From positions 250,501-314,500 of the forward strand of contig OX392530.1 in NCBI GenBank assembly GCA_947623455.1: a stretch of 64,000 bases of DNA, read 5' to 3'. The notes below the pieces were generated by a model, which saw only the letters and a list, made by a program, of their open reading frames with translations, made no database searches and had not been told where the DNA came from. The DNA comes from Mimachlamys varia. Its lineage: Eukaryota; Mollusca; Bivalvia; Pectinida; Pectinidae. Below are positions 47,991 through 60,000 of the stretch, in pieces (the first letter of the stretch is position 1; the number at the start of each line of letters is the position of its first letter). Both the position numbers and the translations under genes were made by a program.

Positions 47991-49299
47991 GGGTAACCTT
48001 TCAGTTCTACCAGTACTTTGATTTTTAAGCTACGCAAGGAATCAAATTGCCCAAATACAACATGACCAATCATCAAAATAACATTTGCTTAGGTTGGTAG
48101 TGGTAGTGACAATTCATAAACTGTCCTAGAAGCTCTCCCTTCAGGTATTTGTCAGTGTCAACCCTTGGTACGAATAAAAACACATCGTAGATCTACCTGG
48201 TCACGTCACGTATGAAAGGAAGTCAACTGCCATATCGGTTGTTTCGTCCGTTCGAGCCACGTCTACTTGTGTTCTCGTCTAGTTCGACATTCAGTAAGCT
48301 TCACATTCCAGAAGATGTACAGAAACTCGAAATTTAGCGGGTCTCAAATTCGGGTTTCTGATACAGTGGCTGTCGTGGCTTAGTTTGCGCACCTCGTCTA
48401 GACTTTATTCGCGACAGAAAAAATGTATACCGCATCAACAACAAATATTAAAAAAAAAAATTTTAAAATAGATTTTGTTTCTATATAGTTAAAATTTGCT
48501 CTGCTTACCTATCAATGCATGCCATTATGTTATACATGTATGATCTTGCAATGGCGAACTATGTTTTTTTACAATAAGTCAAGATACGAAGACTTTCACA
48601 AGCTCCAGAAAGTGGAACAAACTGTCGGAATGTACTTCACAACATTAAAGTATTGGAATAAAACACGTTGATTGAAATATAAGGTTTTAATCTGGAACTG
48701 AGTTCAACTCATAACCCCATGGAATCGACCCGAGTCAGATTCTATTCTATATCAATGTGTACGATATGGATGCATTTCAATGGCCAAAATAAAGGATGGT
48801 AACATTAGTCTATTCTTCACCGATCTGTAAAAGTTACATAAACTGCAATAGTAAATTATTGATGAATTCAAATGGACATGTTTTAAAATTAAACAACAAA
48901 ACTGTTTTCAATGGAACGAACTTTTGTACTTACCTTTTATGAGATACAAACGCATGATGGCACTTCAGCATATAAACACGAACGAACCTGAATAAATGAA
49001 CAAAAGGTACGATCGAAAACAAAGCAAAAAAGACTATTCAGATGGGGATTCCTCAAGGACACCCAAATAAAGGCCAGGTGTCATAAAGAAGTGTCTGTGA
49101 AATACCTGTGTGTATGGCCTGTAACTAACACCGTTCTGTAGCAACGCTATCTTCTACTGCCACGGGCACGGACTTACTGTTAATTCCGTTTTCGTCGTTC
49201 TGTTGTTAATATTACATGAAATAATAATTTAACTAGTTAATAAAACAGGGGTAGTCCGAGGGGGAAAGACTGTCGGAATATTATACATTGTATCATACC
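47991..49299. other. no gene seen
   Basis: AT-rich, with nothing supported. Confidence 0.5.
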
Positions 49300-49560
49300 A
49301 TGGTCGAACTGCTGTATTTGGAACCCTTACCCTTGAACCAGATTAAACGTTTTGTCTCGCTTTTGAACCGAGACAAACTGCTGACTACGTATTTGTGAAC
49401 GAATGGATTGTATTCATCTTTGTCATGACACGAGCATAGACCAATAGGATCCATCATTTCTCTACCAATTTTTGATAAAGGGTGGGGGTCAGAAGGGAAA
49501 TGTGGTTAAACATTGGTCTAACTGCTGTATTTGGAGCCCTTACTCTTGAACCACTGACCG
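49300..49560 (+). repeat. dispersed repeat A, with a 45-bp internal direct duplication
   Basis: actgctgtatttgga plus cccttac and cttgaacca occur at about 49308 and again at about 49517. The part between (gattaaacgttttgtctcgc to ggttaaacatt) recurs at 50842-51012. Confidence 0.7.
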
Positions 49561-50841
49561 CCATTTCATCTTCGATTACCAACCAATACATGGATAGACT
49601 GTTTCCTCTTGAATGTGGGAAAAACCATTTGTGATGTAAGTAGGGAATCGTTTCTAGCTGGAGTACCCTTTGGTAGGGGGCACGAGTTCGTGATCCTTAG
49701 GTTGGAGGGGACATGTTCCAAGTTACTTTATTTATTCCTGGTCGTTTGTTAAATAACCAAGTACAAGTTTTCTTGTTTAGAAATAGCTAGCTAGTCAGCT
49801 AGTAAAATAGTAAGCCAGTACACGAAAAACGAGAGATTTCCTCATTTTGACGACAAGCTGCGCTAAACCAAAGGGAAGAACATGAACCCTATAGATCAGG
49901 ATTGAAAATGACTTTGTATTCTTCCTGAAGTTCTCTTAATTTCCATGCATTTGAAATCTGCAACAACACCAGACAATAAGTAGGTGTGCACTGGGTCGAT
50001 GATGATTGAAGTTAAATATACAATTTAAAAAAAGAAAAAAGACTCTACATAGTTCGATCATCTTCCTAAGGATAGATTATGGTCAATTGATATTTGTTGT
50101 CGGAGAGCTTTCTTACGGCATACAGAACAGTCGTTTGTGTATCTATATTGCTTGCTTTCTAAGAAGGCTATTGAACCAATACTATTTCGGGACCTAGGCC
50201 ACGGCACTACGGCGAGATTCCTAATCGCGTGTCCACCTATAATTCACTATTTTATGAATGAAAAATCAATAGTGTGTGACTTGCCGCATACGAAGATAGT
50301 CGCGTGTCGCCTTGGCGCCATAGAAACAGACTGGCAGGACGCATCGACGCTGCTTGTCGCTATGCGTTTACTTTGTGCTGCCATGGAAACCCGCCGGGAA
50401 GACACATGGACACCTGTGTGTTGTTGAATGGGTCGTTCTGGAGATCATGTTTTGTCTCATATAAATATATATTGTTATTATAGAAAATTACGAAAGACAC
50501 ATGGACAGATAAGGGACTTTTAGGCAAGGGATGTATCTATTGTAATGCAAATTAATGTAAGGTTTTGTCTTCCCTGAAGTAGATAAGTGGGGCGAGAAAA
50601 CAAACTTGATTTGAAAGTTGACATGAAACATTCCCAGTGAGTGATTAAGTGACGGGTTTGACCTCCGCCCCAATCGCCTCCCCCTCCCCCTCTTGCTTCT
50701 CAAGTGAGTCTTAATAGGGGAAACATGGCCAAATACTTAAAAGACTGCTCCTGATGAAGGTATAAAGGTATTTCCAACACTATACGGGAAAAAGAATGAT
50801 ATGGGAAAAAGAATGACTATCACAACCGATTTCGATGTTCA

Positions 50842-51012
50842 GATTAAACGTTTTTTCTCGCTTTGGGACGATACAAACTGCTCACTCCGTATTTGTGAGC
50901 GAATGGATTGTATTCAATTTTGTCATGAAACGGGCATAGACCAATGGAATCCATCATTTTTCAATTTTGGTAAAGGGTTAGGGATCAGAAGTGAAATGTG
51001 GTTAAACATTGT
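50842..51012 (+). repeat. dispersed repeat A, second copy
   Basis: gattaaacgttttttctcgc through gcgaatggattgtattca and gcatagaccaat to gtggttaaacatt aligns with 49343-49515 at roughly 85 percent. It has no coding function that I can recognise, although its frame on + is open for 75 codons. Confidence 0.75.
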
Positions 51013-51640
51013 AAAGGTTACTGCGTAAATAAGTATGATTGGATTTTAATCTGATTTTGTTCTATAATTTCCAAGGCCAAACAAACTTTAATCTATGATT
51101 GGCTGGGCTTGCTTGGTGTAGAGGGACGAGGTCAATTACTAAAATAAAGGTATATATAAATAATACTTTTCTTTCACCTAATTTGGTTTTGACAAAATAA
51201 GGACGTCTTTCCCCTTTAGCCTAAGATATGGACGAAACAGGAACATCGAGGGTTTTAAAGACCAAATATAGTGGTGAAGGCATTTTCACCTCATTATAGC
51301 TTGAGCCACTCGCGGACAGATTAAACATGACATTCAAAATGTGACGTTCATACCAGTAAATGAACAGTGACTATATAGTAAAGTGTATATGAGGTTAAAC
51401 TTTTTATGTCTATGGAGTATAATCAGCCATTCAATTTAGCAAAAAGACAGGAGCTAGACTCAAAACACGTTTTATTTGAATGGGGATTTAACGTTACATA
51501 ATGTCGGGCCATGCTGATAAGTAAAATATATGCCGAAACATTTTCATCTGATTAACTAGTCTCATTAGATCAATTTTGGTATGCATAATCATTTCATGGT
51601 ATTGCCCAATTGTTCTTCTCTTTCCGCCTGCTTTCCGAGT
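51013..51640. other. no gene seen
   Basis: AT-rich, with nothing supported. Confidence 0.45.
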
Positions 51641-52100
51641 TAGTGGCCCCTGATTGGTTATCTGGGATGCTGCCTCTGATTGGTGGTGTCCGGGGTAGCT
51701 GCCTCTGATTGGGTATCTGGGATTCTTCCTCTGATTGGTTATCTAGTATGCTGCCTCTGATTGGTGATGTCCAGGGTAGCTGTTTCTGATTGGTTGTCCG
51801 GGACACTGCCTATGTCCAGGGTAGCTGCCTCTGATTGGTTATCCGGTATGCTGCCTCTGATTGGTTATCCAGTATGCTGCCTCTGATTGGTGATGTCCAG
51901 GGTAGCTGTTTCTGATTGGTTGTCCGGGACACTGCCTATGTCCAGGGTAGCTGCATCTGATTGGTTATCCGGTATGCTGCCTCTGATTGGTTATCCAGTA
52001 TGCTGCCTCTGATTGGTGATGTCCATGGTAGCTGTTTATGATTGGTGTATGTCCGTGAAAGCTACCTTCGATTGGTTGTCCGGGGTGTTGGCTGTTTGAT
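51641..52100. repeat. CTGATTGG-rich tandem array
   Basis: Units of about 26-32 bp are built on ctgcctctgattggttatcc. A block of about 120 bp (ggtgatgtccagggtagctg onward) is repeated in order. Each unit carries ATTGG, the inverse of the CCAAT box, so the array holds about 15 CCAAT words on the minus strand. Confidence 0.88.
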
Positions 52101-52269
52101 AGGTTTGACATCTCTAAAAAAACAGCTTTTTAATCAGTCCCTCTAACTTCACTATATATTTTTTCGACGTCCTATAGGTCAACTTGCCTTTTGATTGGCT
52201 TTTGGGAGTTAAAATATATTGCTAGTTTCCCCATGCAATTCTTGATTTGGTTTCTAGATCGTTTTTTTT

Positions 52270-52289
52270 GGGGGGGGGGGGGGGGGGGG
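52270..52289 (+). repeat. G20 homopolymer after T8
   Basis: Twenty consecutive G follow eight T. It is a possible quadruplex-forming and error-prone site. Confidence 0.85.
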
Positions 52290-52359
52290 AGAAGGATTTA
52301 TCGCAAACCCAACATGTCGTCGGACGGACTTGGGAATTTTCGACTCGTTTTAAAGTTTG

Positions 52360-52675
52360 TAGGGTTAAATTTTGTCTCGTTGGGAAACATTCAGTATCTT
52401 TGTGTGATATGAAGATCTACGTTATTGATTATACTTTTTAACGTGCTTACTTGTTGTGATTGAAAATGACTCGGTCCTCATTTCGAGGACTTGATGTTTA
52501 CTTGTATGTGATCAAGATTACATAGCGGTTGTCGTCCATAAAGCAGAAGACACTTACTCTTCCGGAACACCATGCCTTATTACCTTGTACTTTTACAAGG
52601 GTCTCCCTCCATGTGGATCTTTCCCTTTTTTGAATTTGGATTATGGTTTTATTGACGCTTTGGTATTCTCTATTT
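52360..52675 (+). mobile_element. RT-family 3' fragment
   Basis: It starts at ttttgtctcgttgggaaaca and the equivalent of YVIDYTF, followed by the 3' region (cggttgtcgtccataaagca, acttactcttccggaacacc) and gacgctttggtattctct. Confidence 0.85.
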
Positions 52676-53204
52676 TTTCATCCAAGTAATGAAGCTTACA
52701 TTAGAAATACATTGTTGTGGCCGTATTTGTAAGGAACAAAACGATCATTCGAGATGGCCACCATGGCCTATTCAGTAGAACGATACAGGTTCCTGGTGTG
52801 TAGAATTTGAGGTGAAAGAAATCTGTCGTGATCTACATGATAGGCGGACACTGAAACAAACAATCAAATAAAAGCGTTTCCTGGCGGACACTGAAACAAA
52901 ACCTCCAATGAAAGCGTTTCCGTGAAAATGTCTTTAACAGCGCCAAGTACTTCCTGGTTTCGGGGTACGTAGCTCGTCGATCCGTGAGATGGCAGTACCT
53001 GTGTGAGCGTGAACGTCTGCTTCTCGTATGACGCGTACATGTCTGCATTAGGTGAGTCAAACAGCAACGATCGATACTCAACCGTATTACCCGTGGTACA
53101 TAGCGTATATAGAGCAGTAGGTCAATGCCCTCCTTCACACTAGGTCAAGGTCAGGCGCTCAGCTTTACCGCCTCATCATCGTCGTCATCACATTAGATTG
53201 ATTT

Positions 53205-53858
53205 CTACGCTGTTCAAATGTTGAAAATCAAGACTTACCACTCTGTACCTGTGCGTACATTGTGCAAATGGTGAAAATCAAGGCTTACCACACTGTACCT
53301 GTGCGTCCATTGTGCAAATCTTGAAAATCAAGGCTTACCACACTGTACCTGTGCGTCCATTGTGCAGATGTTGACAATCAAGACTTACCACTCTGTACCT
53401 GTGTGTACATTGTGCAAATGTTGAAAATCAAGGCTTACCACACTGTACCTGTGCGTCCATTGTGCAGATGTTGACAATCAAGACTTACCACTCTGTACCT
53501 GTGTGTACATTGTGCAAATGTTGAAAATCAAGGCTTAACACACTGTACCTGTGCGTACATTGTGGAAATGTTGACAATCAAGACTTACCACTATGTACCT
53601 GTGCGTACATTGTGCAAATGTTGACAATCAAGACTTAACACACTGTACCTGTGCGTCCATTGTGCAAATGTTGACAATCAAGACTTACCACACTGTACCT
53701 GTGCGTACATTGTGGAAATGTTGACAATCAAGACTTACCACTATGTACCTGTGTGTACACTGTGGAAATGTTAACAATCAAGACTTACCACTCTGTACTT
53801 GTGTGTACATTGTGCAGATGTTGACAATCAAGGCTTACCACACTGATATGCCACTATG
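53205..53858 (-). repeat. 50-bp minisatellite (third family), about 13 copies
   Basis: The core words are ttgaaaatcaagacttacca and cactgtacctgtgcgtacat. Slots gaaaatc/gacaatc, gcgtac/gcgtcc and gcaaatg/gcagatg vary in a block pattern. It is unrelated in sequence to the 50-bp array at 34510. Confidence 0.95.
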
Positions 53859-54734
53859 CACTTTATTTGAAGTGTTCATTTTATAGGATGCAAGCATTCA
53901 TCATGATTCTATGAGATACAACCACACAATAACCCGTTTACAATTTATCGTGTTTCAATATGTCACATACAGTGTTTCTGTCCTTATATATGGATCTCCA
54001 ATAATCTTGTTTACCTGTCATGCGTATTGTGTGAAAATCGATGTTGTTGGGATGTTTGTAATACCTCCGAATTCTGGTATCCCTTGGCGACACCTTAGTG
54101 ACAAGAGTTGACATGTGACGGCGCCTGGTGCACATTAGTGTATTATAGTATGTTTACGTAGTGCTAGTCAATAAAGACATAGCTTGTACATGCTCAGAGC
54201 CATATTCATAAAAATAAAGTAGTGTAGTGTCACAATTGTAGGTGAGGTAGGGATGGCTGTTGACAACGGCGCAATCATTGCAAACATCAAACATTTTAAA
54301 AGGTCCAGTTTGACTAAGAAAACTATCGAAGTCCCTGATTGGACGTAAAGGGGAATTGTTTCCCGGTTATCTCCGGGTACTCCGATTTTACTCCCACATA
54401 AAGACCCTCTGTGCAATAACATCCGGACCATCAATTTTAAAAGTGATTAGAGTATCAGACCTCTGTATCTGTAGCGTTGCATCACAAATAGCCGAAAAAT
54501 GGTATAATATGTGACAGGTGTGTGGAATTATGTTCCCGGTGGATTGTGTCTAGGAGAGTTTTTCCATTGTGCTTCTCTAGGTTGTTTGTGGGAAGAGAGA
54601 ATTTCGTAGTTATTCCAAATGGCCATGCACTACTTTGAAGGACCTTGAGGTTAAGTGGATAATTTATCTTCCACATTTTTGTGCTCGTAACTAATTTTCT
54701 AGGCCAAATGTTTCTTTTTGGTTTGTTTAGAATT
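53859..54734. other. no gene seen
   Basis: No supported exon on either strand. Confidence 0.45.
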
Positions 54735-55350
54735 ACGGTCACAGGAACAGCCAGATCTGGTAGATCGTTTGTATGACATGGAAACGATGAGTTGTGTGTC
54801 ACAGGAAAAACCAGATCTGGTAGATCGTTTGTATGACATCGGAACAATGAGTTGTGTGTCACAGGAAAAGCCAGATCTGGTAGATCGTTTGTATGACATT
54901 GGAACGATGAACTGTGTGTCACAGGAAAAGCCAGTTATGGTAGATCGTTTGTATGACATGGGAACGATGAACTGTATGTCACAGGAATAGCCAGTTATGG
55001 TAGATCGTTTGTATGACATGGGAACGATGAGTTGTGTGTCACAGGAAAAGCCAGATATGGTAGATCGTTTGTATGACATGGGAACGATGAGTTGTGTGTC
55101 ACAGGAAAAGCCAGATCTGGTAGATCATTTGTATGATATCGGAACGATGAGCTGTGTGTCACAGGATCACCCAGATCTGGAAGATCGTTTGTTTGACATC
55201 GGAACGATGAGCTGTGTGTCACAGGATCAGCCAGATCTTGTAGATCGTTTGTATGACATGGGAACGATGAGCTGTATGTCACAGTAATAGCCAGAACTGG
55301 TAGATCGTTTGTTTGACATGGGAACGATGAGTTGTGTGTCACAGGATCTT
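54735..55350. repeat. 60-bp minisatellite, about 10 copies, open on both strands
   Basis: The core words are ccagatctggtagatcgttt and gaacgatgagttgtgtgtca. The period is 20 codons. On + it reads repeats of KPDLVDRLYDMGTMSCVSQE until TAG codons in two units (54988, 55286). On the minus strand MSYKRSTISGFSCDTQ-type frames are open. In-array stops argue against coding. ccagatctgg is a perfect 10-bp palindrome. Confidence 0.94.
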
Positions 55351-55649
55351 TACCGCTCACCCATGTTTACACAGTTCTTATGTTTTATTTTACAATGCTG
55401 ACAAAACTAAACTGGCGTAGCCGTTTAGGTTTGAAGGTTAAAATAAAACAGAAAAGAGGCTTTAATTCGTTGTAGATAAAACCTTACCTTGCTGTGAAAG
55501 GTCACTGTAAATCGTAATCAGAAAATATTTTGCCCAGCATTATTATAGAAATATAAACGTTACTCTCCTAAACGGTTATAATATAAGCAGGAAGAATGAA
55601 CAAAACAAAACAGAAGGCACAAAGTGGATGGGTGTGAGAAGATTTAACT
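55351..55649. other. spacer between arrays
   Basis: Nothing is supported. Confidence 0.45.
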
Positions 55650-56985
55650 GTATACTTTATCTATATTTACACGTCCGTATAATGTTGCCATACTGACCTA
55701 TATGTTTTATTTACACGTCCGTATAATGTTCCTATACTGACCTATATGTTTTATTTACACGTCCGTATAATGTTCCCATACTGACCTATATGTTTTATTT
55801 AGACGTTCGTTTAATGTTCCCATACTGACCTATATGTTTTATTTACACGTCCGTATAATGTTCCCATACTGACCTATATGTTTTATTTACACGTCCGTAT
55901 AATGTTCCCATACTGACCTATATGTTTTATTTACACGTCCGTATAATGTTCCCATACTGACCTATATGTTTTATTTACACGTCCGTATAATGTTCCCATA
56001 CTGACCTATATGTTTTATTTACACGCCCGTATAATGTTCCCATACTGATCTATATGTTTTATTTACACGTCCGTATAATGTTCCCATACTGACCTATATG
56101 ATTTATTTACACGTCCGTATAATGTTCCCATACTGACCTATATGTTTTATTTAAACGTCCGTATAATGTTCCTATACTGACCTATATGTTTCATTTAAAC
56201 GTCCGTATAATGTTCCCAAACTGACCTATATGTTTTATTTACACGTCCGTATAATGTTCCCATACTGACCTATATGTTTTATATACACGTCCGTATAATG
56301 TTCCCATACTGACCTATATGTTTTATTTACACGTCTGTATAATGTTCCTATACTGACCAATATGTTTTATATACACGTCCGTATAATGTTCCCATACTGA
56401 CCTATATGTTTTATTTACACGTCTGTATAATGTTCCTATACTGACCAATATGTTTTATATACACGTCCGTATAATGTTCCCATACTGACCTATATGTTTT
56501 ATATACACGTCCGTATAATGTTCCCATACTGACCTATATGTTTTATTTAAACGTCCGTATAATGTTCCTATACTGACCAATATGTTTTATATACACGTCC
56601 GTATAATGTTCCCATACTGACCTATATGATTTATTTACACGTCCGTATAATGTTCCCATACTGACCAATATGTTTTATATACACGTCCGTATAATGTTCC
56701 CATACTGACCTATGTTTTATTTACACGTCCGTATAATGTTCCCATACTGACCTATATGTTTTATTTAAACGTCCGTATAATGTTCCTATACTGACCAATA
56801 TGTTTTATATACACGTCCGTATAATGTTCCCATACTGACCTATATGATTTATTTACACGTCCGTATAATGTTCCCATACTGACCTATATGTTTTATTTAC
56901 ACGTGTTAAATGTTCCCATACTGACCTATATGTTTTATTTACACGTCCGTATAATGTTCCCATACTGACCTATATGTTGTTATAT
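55650..56985 (+). repeat. 44-bp minisatellite, about 30 copies, running into a splice acceptor
   Basis: The core words are acacgtccgtataatgttcc and catactgacctatatgtttt. The last unit merges into gttatattttacag, the acceptor of the exon at 56993. Every unit carries ctgac in a pyrimidine/T-rich context, a good branch-point match. The last one (56965-56969) lies 24 bases before the intron end. Confidence 0.96.
56965..56969 (+). promoter_or_regulatory. probable branch point for the acceptor at 56992
   Basis: CTGAC, with the A at 56968, lies 24 nt upstream of the exon and is followed by a T-rich stretch and tacag. It is contributed by the final unit of the 44-bp array. Confidence 0.55.
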
Positions 56986-56992
56986 TTTACAG

Positions 56993-57069
56993 AATACCAT
57001 GCTACAAGTTTAGAACAGCCAGATGTCCGCGCCGCGATGCCAGGTTCGACTTTCATGCCACCGTTTAAC
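56993..57069 (+). CDS. gene 2, first visible exon
   Basis: The acceptor is tatattttacag|AA and the donor is TTTAAC|GTAAGT. The exon enters with two bases of a split codon, so it is internal. It encodes YHATSLEQPDVRAAMPGS and following residues, probably extracellular. It is positioned directly after the 44-bp array. Confidence 0.72.
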
Positions 57070-60000
57070 GTAAGTACCAGAAAATGGCAAATGTTCTCAA
57101 AAGTTCTCAAAGACAGGTAGGTAAAATAACACAATATCGATACTTGCTATATACATAGCTCTGCGTGAATTCTAAACTGTTCTCTTGATGAATTTAGCTA
57201 TCATTGGTACACATGCACAAAGCTTTCCTTGAAGCGGCGTTCAGTAAATTGTTTAAGTTTTGTTTGTCGAGTGATCAAGTGGTTGAAGAAAAGATGTATA
57301 CTTTGAACTTATATATACAGTTCTCCACAGAAAGCAAGGGGATGTAATATATCTATCACATTATATACAAATGTTACATGACAAGCTCAGCCTTTTTTTT
57401 GAAAAATACAATTAAATAACTGGCTGATGAGTATGTTCATAGGCAAACTAGCAAAATCACCAACCATGTTATTCTTGACGTTTAATCTGATAAACGCACC
57501 GCTAGCGTTAAAATATTGCACGCGTGGTTATTCTCGAGTGCCATTGCAGTCATTGGGGATTACCACTGCAGTCTGCAGATAGAATTTGCGTTTCCTTAGT
57601 TTGCATTTTGAGTCCGCCATCATCACATGGTTCTACATTGTCCCTAGTTGTGCACGTGTAATTTGAGACAGATGAACGAAACAAAATTGCCGAGATGCTG
57701 CCATCTTTACCGTTGAAGTTTGTTATTGCTGATTTGTATGGCGTCCCTTACTTATCTCGTTAAGGGTAAACCCGACATCCATCATGTTAAGTGACAACTA
57801 ATATCTTGTTTAACATTGTACCTATCGACAACAACAACAAAAACATTCCGTGAAGTGGGATGACTTTATGATGCCATGCCACCCCATATTCACTTTTCTT
57901 TTCTGGACGGTACATTGTCATAAACAGCAGTATAAAGTTTAAATTGAAATAACCACATGATGCTGGGATCACACTTATACTTATATACCATAAAACTAAT
58001 TCAGCTTGCCAGTGCAATGTGTCAGTTGTGACGTTTCCGTTGCCAGGGCGACATTACAGGTCAGGCCGTATCCCCCTACGTCACCGTCGGAATCCTCGTG
58101 GCCGGGTTTGTTGGAGGACTGGTCATCGTCATCGCCGTTATCCTCTTCTGCAAGTTTTGTCTGAAAAAGGACAAGGGATTCGGGAGGTACGTGTTTGTGA
58201 TATGTGTTGTGGGGAAATCTCATGGCAGAATCAGTTATTGTTAACTACCAAACTACATAAAATGCTTTACATTGTCAACTGTAAAACCATACCCCAACGA
58301 TGTGAATTGATATAGAGAATATTCAACGATTTGTAGTTTAATATCGAATATATATATCAGGATTAGGCAACTTTGAAATTATAAAATAAAAGCTGTCATG
58401 CTAGTGAAATATAGCATATCGCAAATCCAAGTACAGTTTTCAAGCTGGCAAGGCTAGCGATCAGAGAACCGAGACTGCCATTTCTTGAACTGTTATGTCA
58501 TCGTTGCTGAAAAGGTTTGTTAGGTTTAGAAGCCAGTCAGACCTGAGCCAAAAAGTAACACAGACAACAATATCTGTTTAGATTTCTGATTGTAGTCAGA
58601 CCTAAACGCTGGCAGATAGCGCGTACACATACGCAGGTAGGGAGCTGCCAAAGAAAAAACTCATAATTCTCTGTTAACCTAAGTTCGCGTTGTAGTCTGT
58701 TCCACACCTTTGGGCCATAAAACGAAATGATCACTTGCAATATGTGAAATTATTCAATCTTCAGCAATCTTCGTTATCTTGTCTTAGATTATTCAAAATA
58801 AACTTCCTCTTGACAAGATCATATAACATTGATGGCGAAATATCATATTAAACAATGTACCAAAAAGCCAGGCAAGTAAGCAATACTCAAATTGAGACCG
58901 AATGAAAGACATACAATGTGTAACTTGTTATTCTAAATATATTGTTGTCTATCAGCTGACTTGAAACAAAATAACCTAAACGTTTAGCAACGTGTAAACA
59001 CATGGCCGTAGTATTAGGTATGTAGGGAAGGTATATATATACTGGCACGCTTTCAAGACAAGATACTATAAAGTATTTCAAAATGATCTCGTTGCTATCC
59101 AGGTCCATGTTACATCCAGGTCAGTGCTTCAGTGCGTATTGTCTAGATTTATTAAAGAGGATCATCTTATTTTGCTTATGTTCCCCGTAAAAATACAAAT
59201 TAAGCATTTGGATAAAGCTATGCTCATCCAGTTGGATCCTTTCATTTTTCCAGTTTTATGAATTATGTCTCAGGCAGTATTTTCAGTACTTTGATACAAA
59301 GGTTAGGATTAATCTGGATTGCTTGTCGTTTTATATCAAAGTGTCACACTAACCAACTGATTTTATCGATAAAGTCTTGAATACGCTGTACATGCAGCAA
59401 ACACCAACGTCTAGTTATACACTGTAATAGTGATAAGGTTTTATAATGTTACTCGTCTTTGTTTCCATTACCTACAGGTGGAGCATTTATTTGTCGATGA
59501 ATTTGATTTACTTTTGTATATATTGATCATTGTTTTCATTTGCACACGTATTTATTATCCACATCACCTCTTGTCCAGTATGCAAATCTTCTTCAATTAT
59601 GGAGTGGATACCTATATATTTACGCTCAGAGTTTAGCACATAACTTAAAATTTTAAGTACAATGATGACAGGTATACTTACAATCCTGTAGAAAGTAATA
59701 TACAGAAACTGAAATTAACACAAAAATAATTTTGCGGAATGATTTTAGCGCGAAAATCGCAAAGACAAGATTACCACTACTAACCTAAGTACGTTTACAG
59801 TAACTGTTTGTTAGAGTTGTACTTTTGTTACCGTGATACAGACAAAGCACTAGTGATAGCAGACAAGCATCCGACAGAGAGAGGCGCTCAAAACCACTAC
59901 AACGCTATGAAACCATCAACTCGGATGTGTTCTCAGAACCAAGTACCGGGTCCATGGAGGGCATTCCCATCAGTCCCCGTAAAGTGTACGATACCAGGTA

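Noticed and set aside
50137..50427. 96-codon + frame with a GC-richer end
   Set aside because: No recognisable domain and no phase-compatible partner exon found. It could be part of an unknown gene but cannot be supported.
54718..55287. 20-residue repeat frames on both strands, with an AG that could act as acceptor at 54728-54729
   Set aside because: Stops occur within the array on the + strand, and neither strand joins in phase to gene 2. A tandem repeat of 60 bp explains the open frames.
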